Positions 53,857 to 62,376 of a stretch of DNA of 64,000 nucleotides are shown piece after piece. The DNA comes from Paenibacillus endophyticus (lineage in GTDB: Bacteria; Bacillota; Bacilli; Paenibacillales; Paenibacillaceae). Where the stretch lies: assembly GCF_014192395.1 (NCBI RefSeq), contig NZ_JACHXW010000002.1, positions 310,001 to 374,000 on the forward strand. The letters run 5' to 3'. Each line of letters begins with the position of its first letter. Position 1 is the stretch's first letter. The notes below the pieces were generated by a model. It did no database searches, was not told the DNA's origin, and saw only the letters and a list, made by a program, of their open reading frames with translations. The translations under genes and the position numbers were made by a program.

Positions 53857-54786
53857 TTACTCCTTGCTTGCCTTCAGCATCTCTCCCATCGCGCCGATGC
53901 TGCCCAGCGTATCTACTGCCCGGGTAGGTATGAATATTTTGTTTGCCGGTCCTTTGGCTATTTCTGCAAGCGCTTCTAGCGAACGGTATGTGAGAATATT
54001 GTCGTCCAACCCAGCTGATCGGATGAGCTCAATCCGGCTTTTCTCCGCCTCGGCAATCGACTGGATCGCTTTCGCCTCCCCAAGCGCCTCAAGCTCCTGT
54101 GCGTGGCGCTGGCCTTCCGCTTGGCGAATACGTGCTTCCTTATCCCCTTCGGCCTTCAATATTTTGCTCTGCTTGTCGCCTTCCGCCCGCAGGATCATAT
54201 CCTGCTTCGCCGCTTCCGCATCAAGCACCATTGCCCGCTTGCTTCGCTCGGCTTTCATCTGTTTATCCATCGCATCCTGAATATCAACCGGCGGCTGAAT
54301 ATCGATCACCTCTACCCGCTCGATGCGCACGCCCCATTTCTCCGTCGCTTCATCGAGTGCATTCCGAATGTCCGACGATATTTTTTCCCGTCCAGACAAC
54401 GTCTCATCCAGCTCCATTTTACCGATAATTTGCCGCATCGTCGCCGTACTGATGTTGCGCACACCGTACACATAATCGGAGATGCCGTATGTAGCCTGCT
54501 CAGGGCCCGTCACCTGATAGAAGATGATCGTGTCGATTTTCACCTGAACGTTATCCTTCGTGATGACCGTTTGCGGCGGTACATTAGCCTGCTGAATACG
54601 CAGGTCGTGATACGTGCGTACATGATCGATGATCGGAATTAGAATATTGACACCAGGCGTCAGCAGACGATTGAACTTCCCGAGGCGTTCCACTACGCCT
54701 ATCCTTTGCTGCGGTACGATTTTGACCGATAAAGCCACAAATACGATGACGATAACCAATAATATAATCGCAACGATTATACCCAT
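53857..54786 (-). CDS. SPFH/band 7 (stomatin/QmcA-like) membrane protein
   Basis: A 309-residue SPFH protein: N-terminal membrane helix of about 20 hydrophobic residues, band 7 domain with PQQRIGVVERLGKFNRLLTPG and YDVRNISTATMRQ-like region (VYGVRNISTATMRQIIGKME), VEVIDIQPPVDIQDAMDKQM, then a charged coiled coil with repeated AEGDKQ/AEGDKEA motifs. Organises membrane microdomains, often with NfeD. The ATG at 54786 has GGAGG about 10 bases upstream. Transcribed after the NfeD gene. Confidence 0.92.
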   Translation of the reverse strand: MGIIVAIILLVIVIVFVALSVKIVPQQRIGVVERLGKFNRLLTPGVNILIPIIDHVRTYHDLRIQQANVPPQTVITKDNVQVKIDTIIFYQVTGPEQATYGISDYVYGVRNISTATMRQIIGKMELDETLSGREKISSDIRNALDEATEKWGVRIERVEVIDIQPPVDIQDAMDKQMKAERSKRAMVLDAEAAKQDMILRAEGDKQSKILKAEGDKEARIRQAEGQRHAQELEALGEAKAIQSIAEAEKSRIELIRSAGLDDNILTYRSLEALAEIAKGPANKIFIPTRAVDTLGSIGAMGEMLKASKE

Positions 54787-54792
54787 ATGCCG

Positions 54793-55221
54793 CTAACCTC
54801 CCCATTTTTGCACATGGAGCACCGCGCTCCCGCGACTCACGACAACAACCGTTTCACCCTTTTCCAGCCTTGCCGTAGACAGCGCGCTCCATGTTTCGTT
54901 GCCTACCCTCACGATGCCCGGCGAATCGGCTCCCACAGCCTCCAGCACAAGCCCATGTTTCCCGACCAAGTCGTCAACGGCATCCTTATACTCCGCAACG
55001 GCATGAAAACGACGAGTCAGCGGCTTCGTAAAAATTGTCAGCACGAGCACCACCAGGCAGCCCGCCACCAGTTCCAGCTCCAGCGAGCCGGGCCATATCC
55101 AATCAATGACCGCTGCTACTACGGCGCCAATGCCCAGCCATAGCAAATAAAAAGTAAGCGTAAGCATTTCAACGACCAGCAAAATACCTGCAAGCACAAG
55201 CCAGATAGCCCAAAGCTCCAT
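54793..55221 (-). CDS. NfeD family protein
   Basis: A 142-residue protein with hydrophobic segments at about 5-22, 27-45 and 52-68, then a C-terminal OB-fold-like domain (DDLVGKHGLVLEAVGADSPG, VRVGNETWSALS). Short NfeD proteins partner SPFH proteins in membrane microdomains; here the SPFH gene follows after 6 bases. First gene of the pair. Confidence 0.92.
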   Translation of the reverse strand: MELWAIWLVLAGILLVVEMLTLTFYLLWLGIGAVVAAVIDWIWPGSLELELVAGCLVVLVLTIFTKPLTRRFHAVAEYKDAVDDLVGKHGLVLEAVGADSPGIVRVGNETWSALSTARLEKGETVVVVSRGSAVLHVQKWGG

Positions 55222-55283
55222 GCCGTCACCGCCCTTCTTCCTTAATATATTCGTCTAGATCCATCCTATGATTAAGAAAACAC

Positions 55284-55312
55284 TTGCCAAACCGATACTG
55301 AATATGTAGAAT
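55284..55312 (+). promoter_or_regulatory. Promoter of the uracil permease gene
   Basis: TTGCCA (55284-55289), a 17-base spacer and TAGAAT (55307-55312) form a good sigma-A promoter 48 bases upstream of the ATG. GGAGG precedes the start. No PyrR-type attenuator could be recognised in the short leader. Confidence 0.65.
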
Positions 55313-55360
55313 CATCAAGGGTCTTTTTTCAAACTACATATAATTGGAGGCAATTACATC

Positions 55361-56671
55361 ATGAAAAATGCAATTGGGGTCTTAGATCGGCCGCCAGCGT
55401 TGCAAAGCTTTCTGCTCAGTTTACAGCATCTATTCGCTATGTTCGGTTCAACCGTGCTCGTTCCGAATATTCTCGGCGTCGATCCGGCGATCTGCCTGCT
55501 AATGAACGGAATCGGCACCTTGCTTTACCTATGGATATGCCAAAATAAAATCCCGGCGTACCTTGGCTCCAGCTTTGCTTTCCTTGCACCCGCTGGCGCC
55601 GTCATTGGCGATCATGCTGCCGGAGGCGGTAATTACGCAGCTGCGCTTGGCGGCTTTATTATATCCGGCGTTATATTCACAATCGTCGCGCTCATTATCC
55701 AAGCTGCAGGCACGGGCTGGATTAACGTCGTATTTCCTCCGGCCGCAATGGGAGCCATTGTCGCGATTATCGGCCTAGAGCTTATCCCTGTTGCCGCACG
55801 CATGGCCGGCTGGATCATGCCGACAGATTTGGAGCCCGCTGCCGCTGCCGCGTGGTCCATGGATCCCCAAATCGTTACGCTCTCCACCGTAACGCTCGCC
55901 GTTACCGTGCTTGGCTCCGTGCTGTTCCGCGGCTTCATGCGCATCATTCCGATTCTAATCGGGATCGCTACAGGATATGTGCTCGCTTATTTCATGGGCT
56001 TTACCGATTTCAGCAAGCTTGCGGAGAACGGCTTCATTCAATTGCCGCACTTCACCTTCCCTGCTTTCGAATGGACGGCGATCATCGCGATAGCGCCTGC
56101 TTCGTTAGTCGTAATCGCCGAGCATATCGGTCACCTCGTCGTGACAGGCAACATCGTGGACAAGGATCTGTCCAAAGACCCAGGGCTGCATCGCTCCATG
56201 CTAGGAAACGGCATTTCCACCATCTTGTCGGGCTTCGCCGGTTCAACGCCTAATACGACCTACGGTGAAAATATCGGCGTACTCGCCATTACGAAGGTTT
56301 ATTCCACCTTTGTAATCGGCGGCGCCGCTGTAATTGCGATCGTGCTCTCGTTCTCGGGCAAGTTCTCAGCCCTGATCTCCGGTATTCCCGCTCCTGTTAT
56401 GGGAGGCGTATCGCTGCTGCTGTTCGGTGTTATCGCTGCATCAGGCTTCCGGATGCTCGTGGAATCCAAGGTCGATTACAGCAAGCCGACCAACTTGTTT
56501 CTGACGACTGTTGTGCTTGTAACGGGACTTAGCGGAGTAAAACTAACGATTGGCGACTTCTCACTGACAGGCATGGCGCTTGCCACCGTCGTCGCGATTG
56601 TGCTCAGCCTGCTGTTTAAGCTATTTGAAGTTATGAAACTGTCCAATGACTTTGAATCCTCTGGTCATTAA
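55361..56671 (+). CDS. uraA: Uracil permease (NCS2/UraA family)
   Basis: A 436-residue nucleobase:cation symporter-2 protein with about 14 membrane segments. Family motifs: QHLFAMFGSTVLVP near the N terminus, YLGSSFAFLAP in segment 3, IAEHIGHLVVTGNI near 245 with the substrate-binding Glu, and GFAGSTPNTTYGENIGVLAITKV near 290-312. Imports uracil with protons. Own promoter and terminator; not adjacent to pyr genes. Confidence 0.95.
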   Translation: MKNAIGVLDRPPALQSFLLSLQHLFAMFGSTVLVPNILGVDPAICLLMNGIGTLLYLWICQNKIPAYLGSSFAFLAPAGAVIGDHAAGGGNYAAALGGFIISGVIFTIVALIIQAAGTGWINVVFPPAAMGAIVAIIGLELIPVAARMAGWIMPTDLEPAAAAAWSMDPQIVTLSTVTLAVTVLGSVLFRGFMRIIPILIGIATGYVLAYFMGFTDFSKLAENGFIQLPHFTFPAFEWTAIIAIAPASLVVIAEHIGHLVVTGNIVDKDLSKDPGLHRSMLGNGISTILSGFAGSTPNTTYGENIGVLAITKVYSTFVIGGAAVIAIVLSFSGKFSALISGIPAPVMGGVSLLLFGVIAASGFRMLVESKVDYSKPTNLFLTTVVLVTGLSGVKLTIGDFSLTGMALATVVAIVLSLLFKLFEVMKLSNDFESSGH

Positions 56672-56677
56672 CGGAGT

Positions 56678-56710
56678 AAAGGGTGCCTGCATAATATGCA
56701 AGCACCCTTT
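56678..56710 (+). terminator. Terminator after uracil permease gene
   Basis: GGGTGC.TGCAT and ATGCA.GCACCC form a stem, followed by TTTGTT. It begins 7 bases past the stop codon. Confidence 0.85.
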
Positions 56711-56729
56711 GTTCATTAACGCAATATCC

Positions 56730-57206
56730 TCAAACTTTGATCTGTGCCAGTGCCAAATAATCGCCCAGCTCTTCCTCCGAAATCACCTTTATGCCGTTTT
56801 TTCTTAGCAAAGCGGTGGTTACGCCGTTCCCAACCGCCTTCACTCCTTTGAATTCGCCATTATAGATCATAGCGCTTCCGCAGGATGGACTGTATTCTTT
56901 CAAAACGACCACCGCTGCTCCCACTTCTTGGGCTTTCATAAGCGTCAAATGAGCACCGTTCACATAAAGCTCCGTCACATCCCGACCCGATATCTCGACA
57001 ACCTTAGCAGCACCATCAAGCACATCATCCCCGTCGCCGCCAATGATCTCTGCCGGCTCTCTCGGCGTTATAAAGCCTCCAAGCAATTCCGGGCATACCG
57101 AAACCGCTTTTTTCTGCTCCAGCAATTCCCGCACGGTTTCATTCAAGCTGTGCGTTCCGTTATATCTCACCTCGAATCCAGCGAGACAAGCACTTACGAC
57201 GATCAT
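56730..57206 (-). CDS. DUF523 family protein
   Basis: A 158-residue DUF523 protein: MIVVSACLAGFEVRYNG, VCPELLGGFITPREPAEI and VLKEYSPSCGSAMIYNGEF, with conserved cysteines at the motifs SACL, CPE and SCG, like a small metal or Fe-S site. Biochemical role unknown. The ATG at 57206 is chosen by AGAGGTG 6 bases upstream; the frame is open to 57377, but that extension carries no family similarity. Confidence 0.92.
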   Translation of the reverse strand: MIVVSACLAGFEVRYNGTHSLNETVRELLEQKKAVSVCPELLGGFITPREPAEIIGGDGDDVLDGAAKVVEISGRDVTELYVNGAHLTLMKAQEVGAAVVVLKEYSPSCGSAMIYNGEFKGVKAVGNGVTTALLRKNGIKVISEEELGDYLALAQIKV

Positions 57207-57246
57207 CGACTGCACCTCTTTTCTCGCCAGAATGCGTTTCTTATTC

Positions 57247-57453
57247 CTACATAATATGATCATGCACGAAACCGATCGGCCGATCACCAGCTTCTTGTAT
57301 AACATTCGCCGCTTTTGCAGCCATAAATAATAGCCTCTTCCAGTAGGTAAAACCTTGCTTGTATTCTTCGGATTCACTATTGCGCGACCCCAACTTGGAC
57401 TGCTGTTTCCCCCTAAATACCGCTATCTCCATGTACTTTAAACTGACACTCAT
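57247..57453 (-). CDS. Small hypothetical protein
   Basis: A 68-residue frame from ATG 57453 ends 40 bases before the DUF523 gene on the same strand. It has a reasonable composition (KYMEIAVFRGKQQSKLGSR; YWKRLLFMAAKAANVIQEAG) and no recognised domain. A GGTG lies just before the ATG, a weak site. It may be a small gene upstream of DUF523 or an accidental frame. Confidence 0.4.
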   Translation of the reverse strand: MSVSLKYMEIAVFRGKQQSKLGSRNSESEEYKQGFTYWKRLLFMAAKAANVIQEAGDRPIGFVHDHIM

Positions 57454-57676
57454 TCACCTGATTCACACTCTAACGATAAAAAACAACTATTTTCTATTAT
57501 ACTTCCCACTATTTAATTAGGAGGTGTCATCACCAGCTTATCATATCTTCAAGCCGGTTTTAATAAAATCGCTCCAACTTACTTCTGAAATCCGCCGCTG
57601 CGGCTTATCCTTTTTTCATCCTCGATGAAACCATCGCCTGTCCCGCATCATACGATAAGGAAAAGGAGTGAATCCT
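57454..57676. other. Intergenic region between small gene and L,D-transpeptidase
   Basis: About 220 bases with AT-rich promoter-like sequence on both strands near 57475-57520 and a GGAGGTG at 57521-57527 not followed by a credible start. Nothing else was recognised. Confidence 0.3.
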
Positions 57677-58015
57677 ATGCCTGACTACCGCATAATTGTC
57701 GATCTTTCTGACCGGATGCTTCACCTGCTTGACAGCAACATCGTTATCCGCTCGTTTCCGGTAGGCATTGGACGAATGGTAACACAAACCCCTACCGGCG
57801 AATTTTTTATCATCAATAAACAAGCCAACCCCGGAGGTCCGTTCGGCGCCTTCTGGATGGGACTATCGAAGCCGCATTACGGCATTCATGGCACCAACGA
57901 TCCCGCATCCATCGGCCATTTGGTATCGCATGGATGCATACGTATGTACAATGAGGATGTCGTCGCCCTCTCCAGAATTGTACCGATTAATACGCGTGTT
58001 ACCATTAGGCCATAG
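57677..58015 (+). CDS. Minimal L,D-transpeptidase (YkuD domain) protein
   Basis: A 112-residue protein that is almost exactly one YkuD domain: [18 protein letters not shown] at the start, [25 protein letters not shown] and the catalytic [12 protein letters not shown] with the nucleophilic Cys near 91. The family makes 3-3 peptide cross-links in peptidoglycan. There is no signal peptide, LysM or membrane segment, which is unusual for an enzyme that acts outside the cell; a spore-cortex role from the mother cell is possible. ATG 57677 lies 8 bases after AAAGGAG. Confidence 0.9.
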   Translation: MPDYRIIVDLSDRMLHLLDSNIVIRSFPVGIGRMVTQTPTGEFFIINKQANPGGPFGAFWMGLSKPHYGIHGTNDPASIGHLVSHGCIRMYNEDVVALSRIVPINTRVTIRP

Positions 58016-58099
58016 TTGATAATTCCGCCTCAATAGACAAGGCTTATTATGATACACTAATGAGACAAAGCTATTTCTTGAAGCGAGGATGTGCCTGCC

Positions 58100-58999
58100 G
58101 TGTCAGATATTCATAGCCTCAACCTACGAGACCTCCCTCTTTACTTCACATACAAACGCATAAACGATAAAGCCGACCATTATCAAGGGACTTTTCATGC
58201 CCACCAAGGCGTTGAGATCCTAATCGTACACGAGGGCACAGGCACCCTAATCATCGAGCAAAAAAGCTATAAGCTTGCGCCAGGCATGTTATGCATTTTC
58301 CAGCCTTATCAGCTCCATCATATTCAAGTCGATTTGAGCGAGAGCACACCTTTTATTCGCTCCATTGTACATTACGAGCCTACTTTATTCGAAGCTTATA
58401 TGGAGAAATGGCCAAGTCTTCAATCTTTCTATAAACATATTCATATGGGAAGCCTAGGAGAGCAGTGCGTGTATGATACAGGGGCTGCGGAACCTCTTGA
58501 TAGCTTGCTCGGTAACTGGGAGCGGACTTTGCCGTTATTGTCTAAAAGCGATATCTACGAGGAGTACTCCTTATTTCTTGTTGCCTTCCTTCGAATCTTC
58601 AAGCATCTTTGGGAGCAGAAGCAAAAGCCTTCTGCCTCCCAATCGGCTTCGAGAGTGCCTCACCAAGCCGAGAGAATGCTGGAATGGCTCCAGGAGCATT
58701 ACAAAGAGCCGCTGCGGCTGGAACAAATGGCGAGCGAGCTGCACTTGTCTCCCCACCATCTCTCTCATTTGTTCAAGGCGTGTACGGGGAGCAGCATAAC
58801 CGACTACGTTGCCGCAAAAAAAATACAGCAAGCCATCCTGCTGCTAACCGCATCCGATTATTCCATCTCTCGCATCGGTGAAGAGATTGGACTAACAAAC
58901 AGCTCTTACTTCTGCAAGTTATTTAAAGCACAGCTCGGTATCACGCCGCATCAATATCGGAAGCAATTCCGAAGCAAGCGTTATCCGATGCCACGTTAG
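58100..58999 (+). CDS. AraC-family transcriptional regulator with cupin sensor
   Basis: A 299-residue regulator: N-terminal AraC_binding cupin (YQGTFHAHQGVEILIVHEGTG, PGMLCIFQPYQLHHIQVD), C-terminal double helix-turn-helix (ASELHLSPHHLSHLFKACTG; ISRIGEEIGLTNSSYFCKLFKA). GAGGA stands 10 bases before GTG 58100; GTG 58091 is too close to it. Convergent with the oxidoreductase gene, with overlapping stop codons. Likely controls sugar genes nearby; target not shown by sequence. Confidence 0.92.
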   Translation: MSDIHSLNLRDLPLYFTYKRINDKADHYQGTFHAHQGVEILIVHEGTGTLIIEQKSYKLAPGMLCIFQPYQLHHIQVDLSESTPFIRSIVHYEPTLFEAYMEKWPSLQSFYKHIHMGSLGEQCVYDTGAAEPLDSLLGNWERTLPLLSKSDIYEEYSLFLVAFLRIFKHLWEQKQKPSASQSASRVPHQAERMLEWLQEHYKEPLRLEQMASELHLSPHHLSHLFKACTGSSITDYVAAKKIQQAILLLTASDYSISRIGEEIGLTNSSYFCKLFKAQLGITPHQYRKQFRSKRYPMPR

Positions 59000-60156
59000 C
59001 TTGGCGTCTTGTAATTGCTGCCTACCGTTATTGGCATATCCGTGAAGCTCTCTACCGAGCCGGTTTTCTCATAGAAATGAGTTGCGTTTGCTTGCATGCC
59101 GCTTCGCGAATAAAACGGATCGTCCGCCTCGATCGGGAAGGAGACAAGCTGCCTTGTACTTGCCGCCTTGTAAATGCCAACGATGACCTCTAACGTCTGT
59201 CGCCCGCACTCGCCGTCTATGAGCAGCGGAGTCCCGCTTTCGATGGCGGCCAGTACATTATCGATCTGTCCCGCATGCCCCTCATAAGAAACCTCAGGCA
59301 AAGCCTCGTATAGCTGCTCCAGTTCTTCTTCAAGCTGCGTATTAGGCTCAGGAAAACCATTCTCGCGCGAGGTGGACGCAATCACTCGCCAAGGTGCCGA
59401 GATTCGGGCTTTCGTCCCTTGGAAAACAAGCTGCTGATCCTCTCCATGATGCACGACCGAGCTCGTAACCTGAGCGAGAGCACCTTCTCCGTATCGCAAT
59501 ATGCCGATCGACAAATCCTCTACCTCCGCATTGTCATGCGCCCCGTTCGTCATAAATGCCTGCACCTCGGCTGGCCGGCCCATCATCCATATCAATGCAT
59601 CGATATGATGAACAGCATGGTTAAGCGTACAGCCGCCGCCTTCCTTCTCCCACGTTCCCCGCCACCACAAATCATAATAGCTGTGACCGCGCCACCAATG
59701 CGAATCAATCTGGGCATGTACAATTGTACCGGCTAATCCGCTGTCGATCACCGATTTCAGCTTCATCATCGGTGTCTTGAAGCGGTTCTGAGCTACGATC
59801 GACAGCAGCTTCCCGCTTTTTCGAGACGCCTCGTTCATGGCATCGCACTCCTCTAGCGACGAAGCCATCGGTTTCTCAACGAGTACGTGTACGCCTGCCT
59901 CAAGAAAAGCGACAGCAATCTCCGCATGGGTGTAAGGCGGTGTGCAAATCGAAACGATATCCAGCCCCTGCTGCAGAAGTTCCTTATAATCAGATACGGC
60001 TCGTGCGTCTAATTGATGCTGTCTGATGCGATCCTCCGCTTTATCCGTATAAATGTCACTGATGGCGACGACCTGGCAGCGTTCCGGAAACATCAAATAT
60101 GCCTCGATATGGGCATTCGATATAGCTCCTGATCCAATAATGGCTACTTTAAGCAA
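58996..60156 (-). CDS. Gfo/Idh/MocA family oxidoreductase
   Basis: A 386-residue NAD(P)-dependent dehydrogenase: Rossmann motif VAIIGSGAISNAHIEAY at the N terminus, VSICTPPYTHAEIAVAFLEAG and VHVLVEKPMASSLEECD (the EKP motif), and a C-terminal domain with CTLNHAVHHIDALIWMMG. Acts on a sugar or cyclitol; substrate unknown. The TTG at 60156 is chosen because GGAGG stands 8 bases upstream; the ATG at 60180 places that site inside the coding sequence. The upstream operon ends in a terminator, so it is probably a separate unit. Stop codon overlaps that of the AraC gene. Confidence 0.92.
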   Translation of the reverse strand: MLKVAIIGSGAISNAHIEAYLMFPERCQVVAISDIYTDKAEDRIRQHQLDARAVSDYKELLQQGLDIVSICTPPYTHAEIAVAFLEAGVHVLVEKPMASSLEECDAMNEASRKSGKLLSIVAQNRFKTPMMKLKSVIDSGLAGTIVHAQIDSHWWRGHSYYDLWWRGTWEKEGGGCTLNHAVHHIDALIWMMGRPAEVQAFMTNGAHDNAEVEDLSIGILRYGEGALAQVTSSVVHHGEDQQLVFQGTKARISAPWRVIASTSRENGFPEPNTQLEEELEQLYEALPEVSYEGHAGQIDNVLAAIESGTPLLIDGECGRQTLEVIVGIYKAASTRQLVSFPIEADDPFYSRSGMQANATHFYEKTGSVESFTDMPITVGSNYKTPS

Positions 60157-60268
60157 AGCTTCTACCTCCTTTTCGTTCATAAGATCAGCTTACCAAGGAA
60201 GCGCTGCCAAATGTATGCATAGTTTGTGCAAAAATAACGCTACTTTGCGGTTTTGATAGCCAAAAAAA

Positions 60269-60294
60269 AGAACTCCAGCATATCTGGAGTTCTT
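60269..60294 (-). terminator. Terminator after the DUF1861 gene
   Basis: AAGAACTCCAG (60269-60279) pairs exactly with CTGGAGTTCTT (60284-60294). The minus strand continues with eight T. It lies 29 bases past the DUF1861 stop and closes the mannose operon. Confidence 0.88.
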
Positions 60295-60323
60295 TATCCC
60301 ATTCGGATTTGCGCGTATTTAGC

Positions 60324-61286
60324 TTAAGCGATATCTTCATATTCCGAGAACGGATCCGCAATTGGCAAACAATACGCTTCCGCGTCGCTCGCACCGACAT
60401 ACAGCACTGCACGATTGTTTGCTTCCCGCAGCAATCCCCCGCTGAAAATGACATCCTTTAAATCCGGCCGCTTCGCGGGGCCAACGGGAAAGTCGCCTCT
60501 CGTTGCGATAATTTTAATCGGCGATTTCTCCCTAGTCAACGGATTGAGCACAAAGGACATCGCATGATAATGCAGCTGATTGGCCTCATCAGTATAAGAA
60601 ATGTGGCCTAGAACGCCAAGAAACCCATTCTTCAGCAAATGAATCTCGTTAGCACCGCCCCACTCGTCCTTCAGAAACTGATCGCGAAACAGCGGAGCCT
60701 TTATAATCGCTGTTTCCGACAGGTCATCGAAAGAATCGAGTATACTAAATCCGATAACCGCTCTAGTCCCTTCAATTCCAAATGGCCGGGAGAAAACGCC
60801 CAGCTTGCCGTCGGAGAGTTCCGCTAACCGAATATCCTTCATATTCCATGGGCCTGTAGCCGCATGCACAAGGTTTTGTAGATTTGCTCCGCGATACAGC
60901 ACCGTTTTCCAGCCGATGATCACCTTAGACGCTTCCGCTTCTTCTGATGCGAAATAAAGATGAACGCCGCCGAACAACCACTCCCCATTTATCCTCGTTA
61001 TAAAGGGATCCTGAAGCTGAAATTGGGGCAAGCCCGGCTTAGGCAGCCAAGTGCCGTCCACGCATGTGAAAAAAATAATTTCAGAGTCCTCCGAATGCCG
61101 CTCCTCGACGCGTCCCGCGATATACAGCTCCCCTTCGTCCCAGAAAGGTGCTGTAATATTATATACATCTCGTTCGCCAACGCCATCAAACTTCAGTTTT
61201 GAACCTTTAACAGAGGCCGGCTCATAGTCTAGCAGCAGCTCCCTGCACGTCTTTGTTGTCCATTCCAGCTTCATCATGAGGTCCAT
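60324..61286 (-). CDS. DUF1861 family protein (GH130/GT108-like beta-propeller, putative beta-mannoside phosphorylase/transferase)
   Basis: A 320-residue cytoplasmic protein. Family blocks seen: DVYNITAPF at 40-48, IAGRVEERHSEDS at 56-68, LQDPFI at 91-96, GGVHLYFAS near 106, MKDIRL at 149-154, FSRPFG near 165, WGGANEIHLLKNG at 209-221, KRPDLKDVIFSGG near 272. DUF1861 is related to GH130 mannoside phosphorylases and includes the Leishmania GT108 enzymes that build and degrade beta-1,2-mannan; the Asp of QDPF sits where GH130 has its catalytic Asp. Last gene of an operon with GDP-mannose synthesis and a glycosyltransferase. Mannan metabolism is inference; the family assignment is from memory of its motifs. 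Confidence 0.85.
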   Translation of the reverse strand: MDLMMKLEWTTKTCRELLLDYEPASVKGSKLKFDGVGERDVYNITAPFWDEGELYIAGRVEERHSEDSEIIFFTCVDGTWLPKPGLPQFQLQDPFITRINGEWLFGGVHLYFASEEAEASKVIIGWKTVLYRGANLQNLVHAATGPWNMKDIRLAELSDGKLGVFSRPFGIEGTRAVIGFSILDSFDDLSETAIIKAPLFRDQFLKDEWGGANEIHLLKNGFLGVLGHISYTDEANQLHYHAMSFVLNPLTREKSPIKIIATRGDFPVGPAKRPDLKDVIFSGGLLREANNRAVLYVGASDAEAYCLPIADPFSEYEDIA

Positions 61287-61296
61287 TCTGCCTTCC

Positions 61297-62376
61297 CTAC
61301 GCGTATTCCTGCATACCCTTATCCTTCAGCATCCTAACGATCTCCTTGACCTCCTGCGCTTTGTCCTTCGCGCAGATGAGCAGCGCATCTTTAGTATCCG
61401 CTATGATGAGCCCATCAATCCCAATCGTCGTAATGAGCCGGTCTTCCCCATAAATAATAGAATTGATCGTATCCATGCCGACGTAATTGGCCTTGACGAT
61501 ATTGCCATGCTCATCGGGGGGAAATATAGCGCCAAGCGCATCCCAGCTGCCTATATCGTTCCAGCCGAAATCGCCCTCCAGCACGACTACCTCGTCGCAG
61601 CGCTCCAAAATGCCGTAATCGATCGAAATGTTCTGCAGCTGTGGATAGATTTCATTTATCATCTCTTCTTCAAGCGCCGTGCCTATATAGGCCATCAAAG
61701 GAAACATCGTTTTATACAGCCTAGGAAGAAATCTTTTGAAATTATCGATAATACAGGACGTTTTCCATATAAACATGCCGCTGTTCCATAAGTAATGGCC
61801 CGATTGCAAGTAGGATTGCGCCTTCAAGAAGTTGGGCTTCTCCACGAATTCAGCCACTTCAAACACGCCGCAAGGCACGGTTAGCAACGGCTCGCTTTTG
61901 CATGAAATATAGCCGTATCCAGTAGATGGAAACGTAGGCTTGATGCCGATCGTAACGATTTTGTCGGTCTTCATCGCCACTTCGCATGCATGCTCCAATG
62001 TCTGCTTGAACGTATCCTCCTCCGTAATATGGTGGTCGGAAGGGAATACAGCCATCAAGGAGTCGCCGTGGTTTTTCTCAATGAATAACGCTGCCAGCAG
62101 TATGCTTGCTGCCGTATTTTTAGCAACGGGCTCTACCAAAATATTAATAGGCTGAACGCTTTTGTGCATCATGCTCTCCAGCAGCACGGCCTGCGAGCGG
62201 TTCGTTACAACGATGGTGTTCTCCATGGGTATAACGCCATTGAAACGCTGGACGGTATCGTTAAGCATGATATCGTTGCCGCTAATATTGATGAGCTGCT
62301 TCGGCAGCTCCTGCCTCGATAGCGGCCAGAATCGCGTCCCGCCGCCGCCAGCTAATATCGTCGCGAATTTATTCAT
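61297..62376 (-). CDS. manC: Mannose-1-phosphate guanylyltransferase
   Basis: A 359-residue nucleotidyltransferase that makes GDP-mannose from mannose-1-phosphate and GTP. Signature LAGGGGTRFWPLSR at 8-21, LPKQL near 24, FPSDHHI near 116, YGYISC, FVEKPNFLKAQSYL near 165 and NSGMFIW near 190. It lacks the C-terminal phosphomannose isomerase domain of bifunctional enzymes (usual length about 470), so it is the monofunctional type. ATG 62376 overlaps the stop of the barrel-protein gene by 8 bases and has only a weak GGTGAT site, consistent with translational coupling. The product should supply the neighbouring glycosyltransferase. Confidence 0.94.
   Translation of the reverse strand: MNKFATILAGGGGTRFWPLSRQELPKQLINISGNDIMLNDTVQRFNGVIPMENTIVVTNRSQAVLLESMMHKSVQPINILVEPVAKNTAASILLAALFIEKNHGDSLMAVFPSDHHITEEDTFKQTLEHACEVAMKTDKIVTIGIKPTFPSTGYGYISCKSEPLLTVPCGVFEVAEFVEKPNFLKAQSYLQSGHYLWNSGMFIWKTSCIIDNFKRFLPRLYKTMFPLMAYIGTALEEEMINEIYPQLQNISIDYGILERCDEVVVLEGDFGWNDIGSWDALGAIFPPDEHGNIVKANYVGMDTINSIIYGEDRLITTIGIDGLIIADTKDALLICAKDKAQEVKEIVRMLKDKGMQEYA

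Noticed and set aside
55313..55360. PyrR-binding attenuator before the uracil permease
   Set aside because: The leader is only about 40 bases and no anti-terminator or terminator pair was seen.
56730..57377. 216-residue form of the DUF523 protein
   Set aside because: The extra 57 residues lack family similarity and overlap a separate small frame; ATG 57206 has its own ribosome site.
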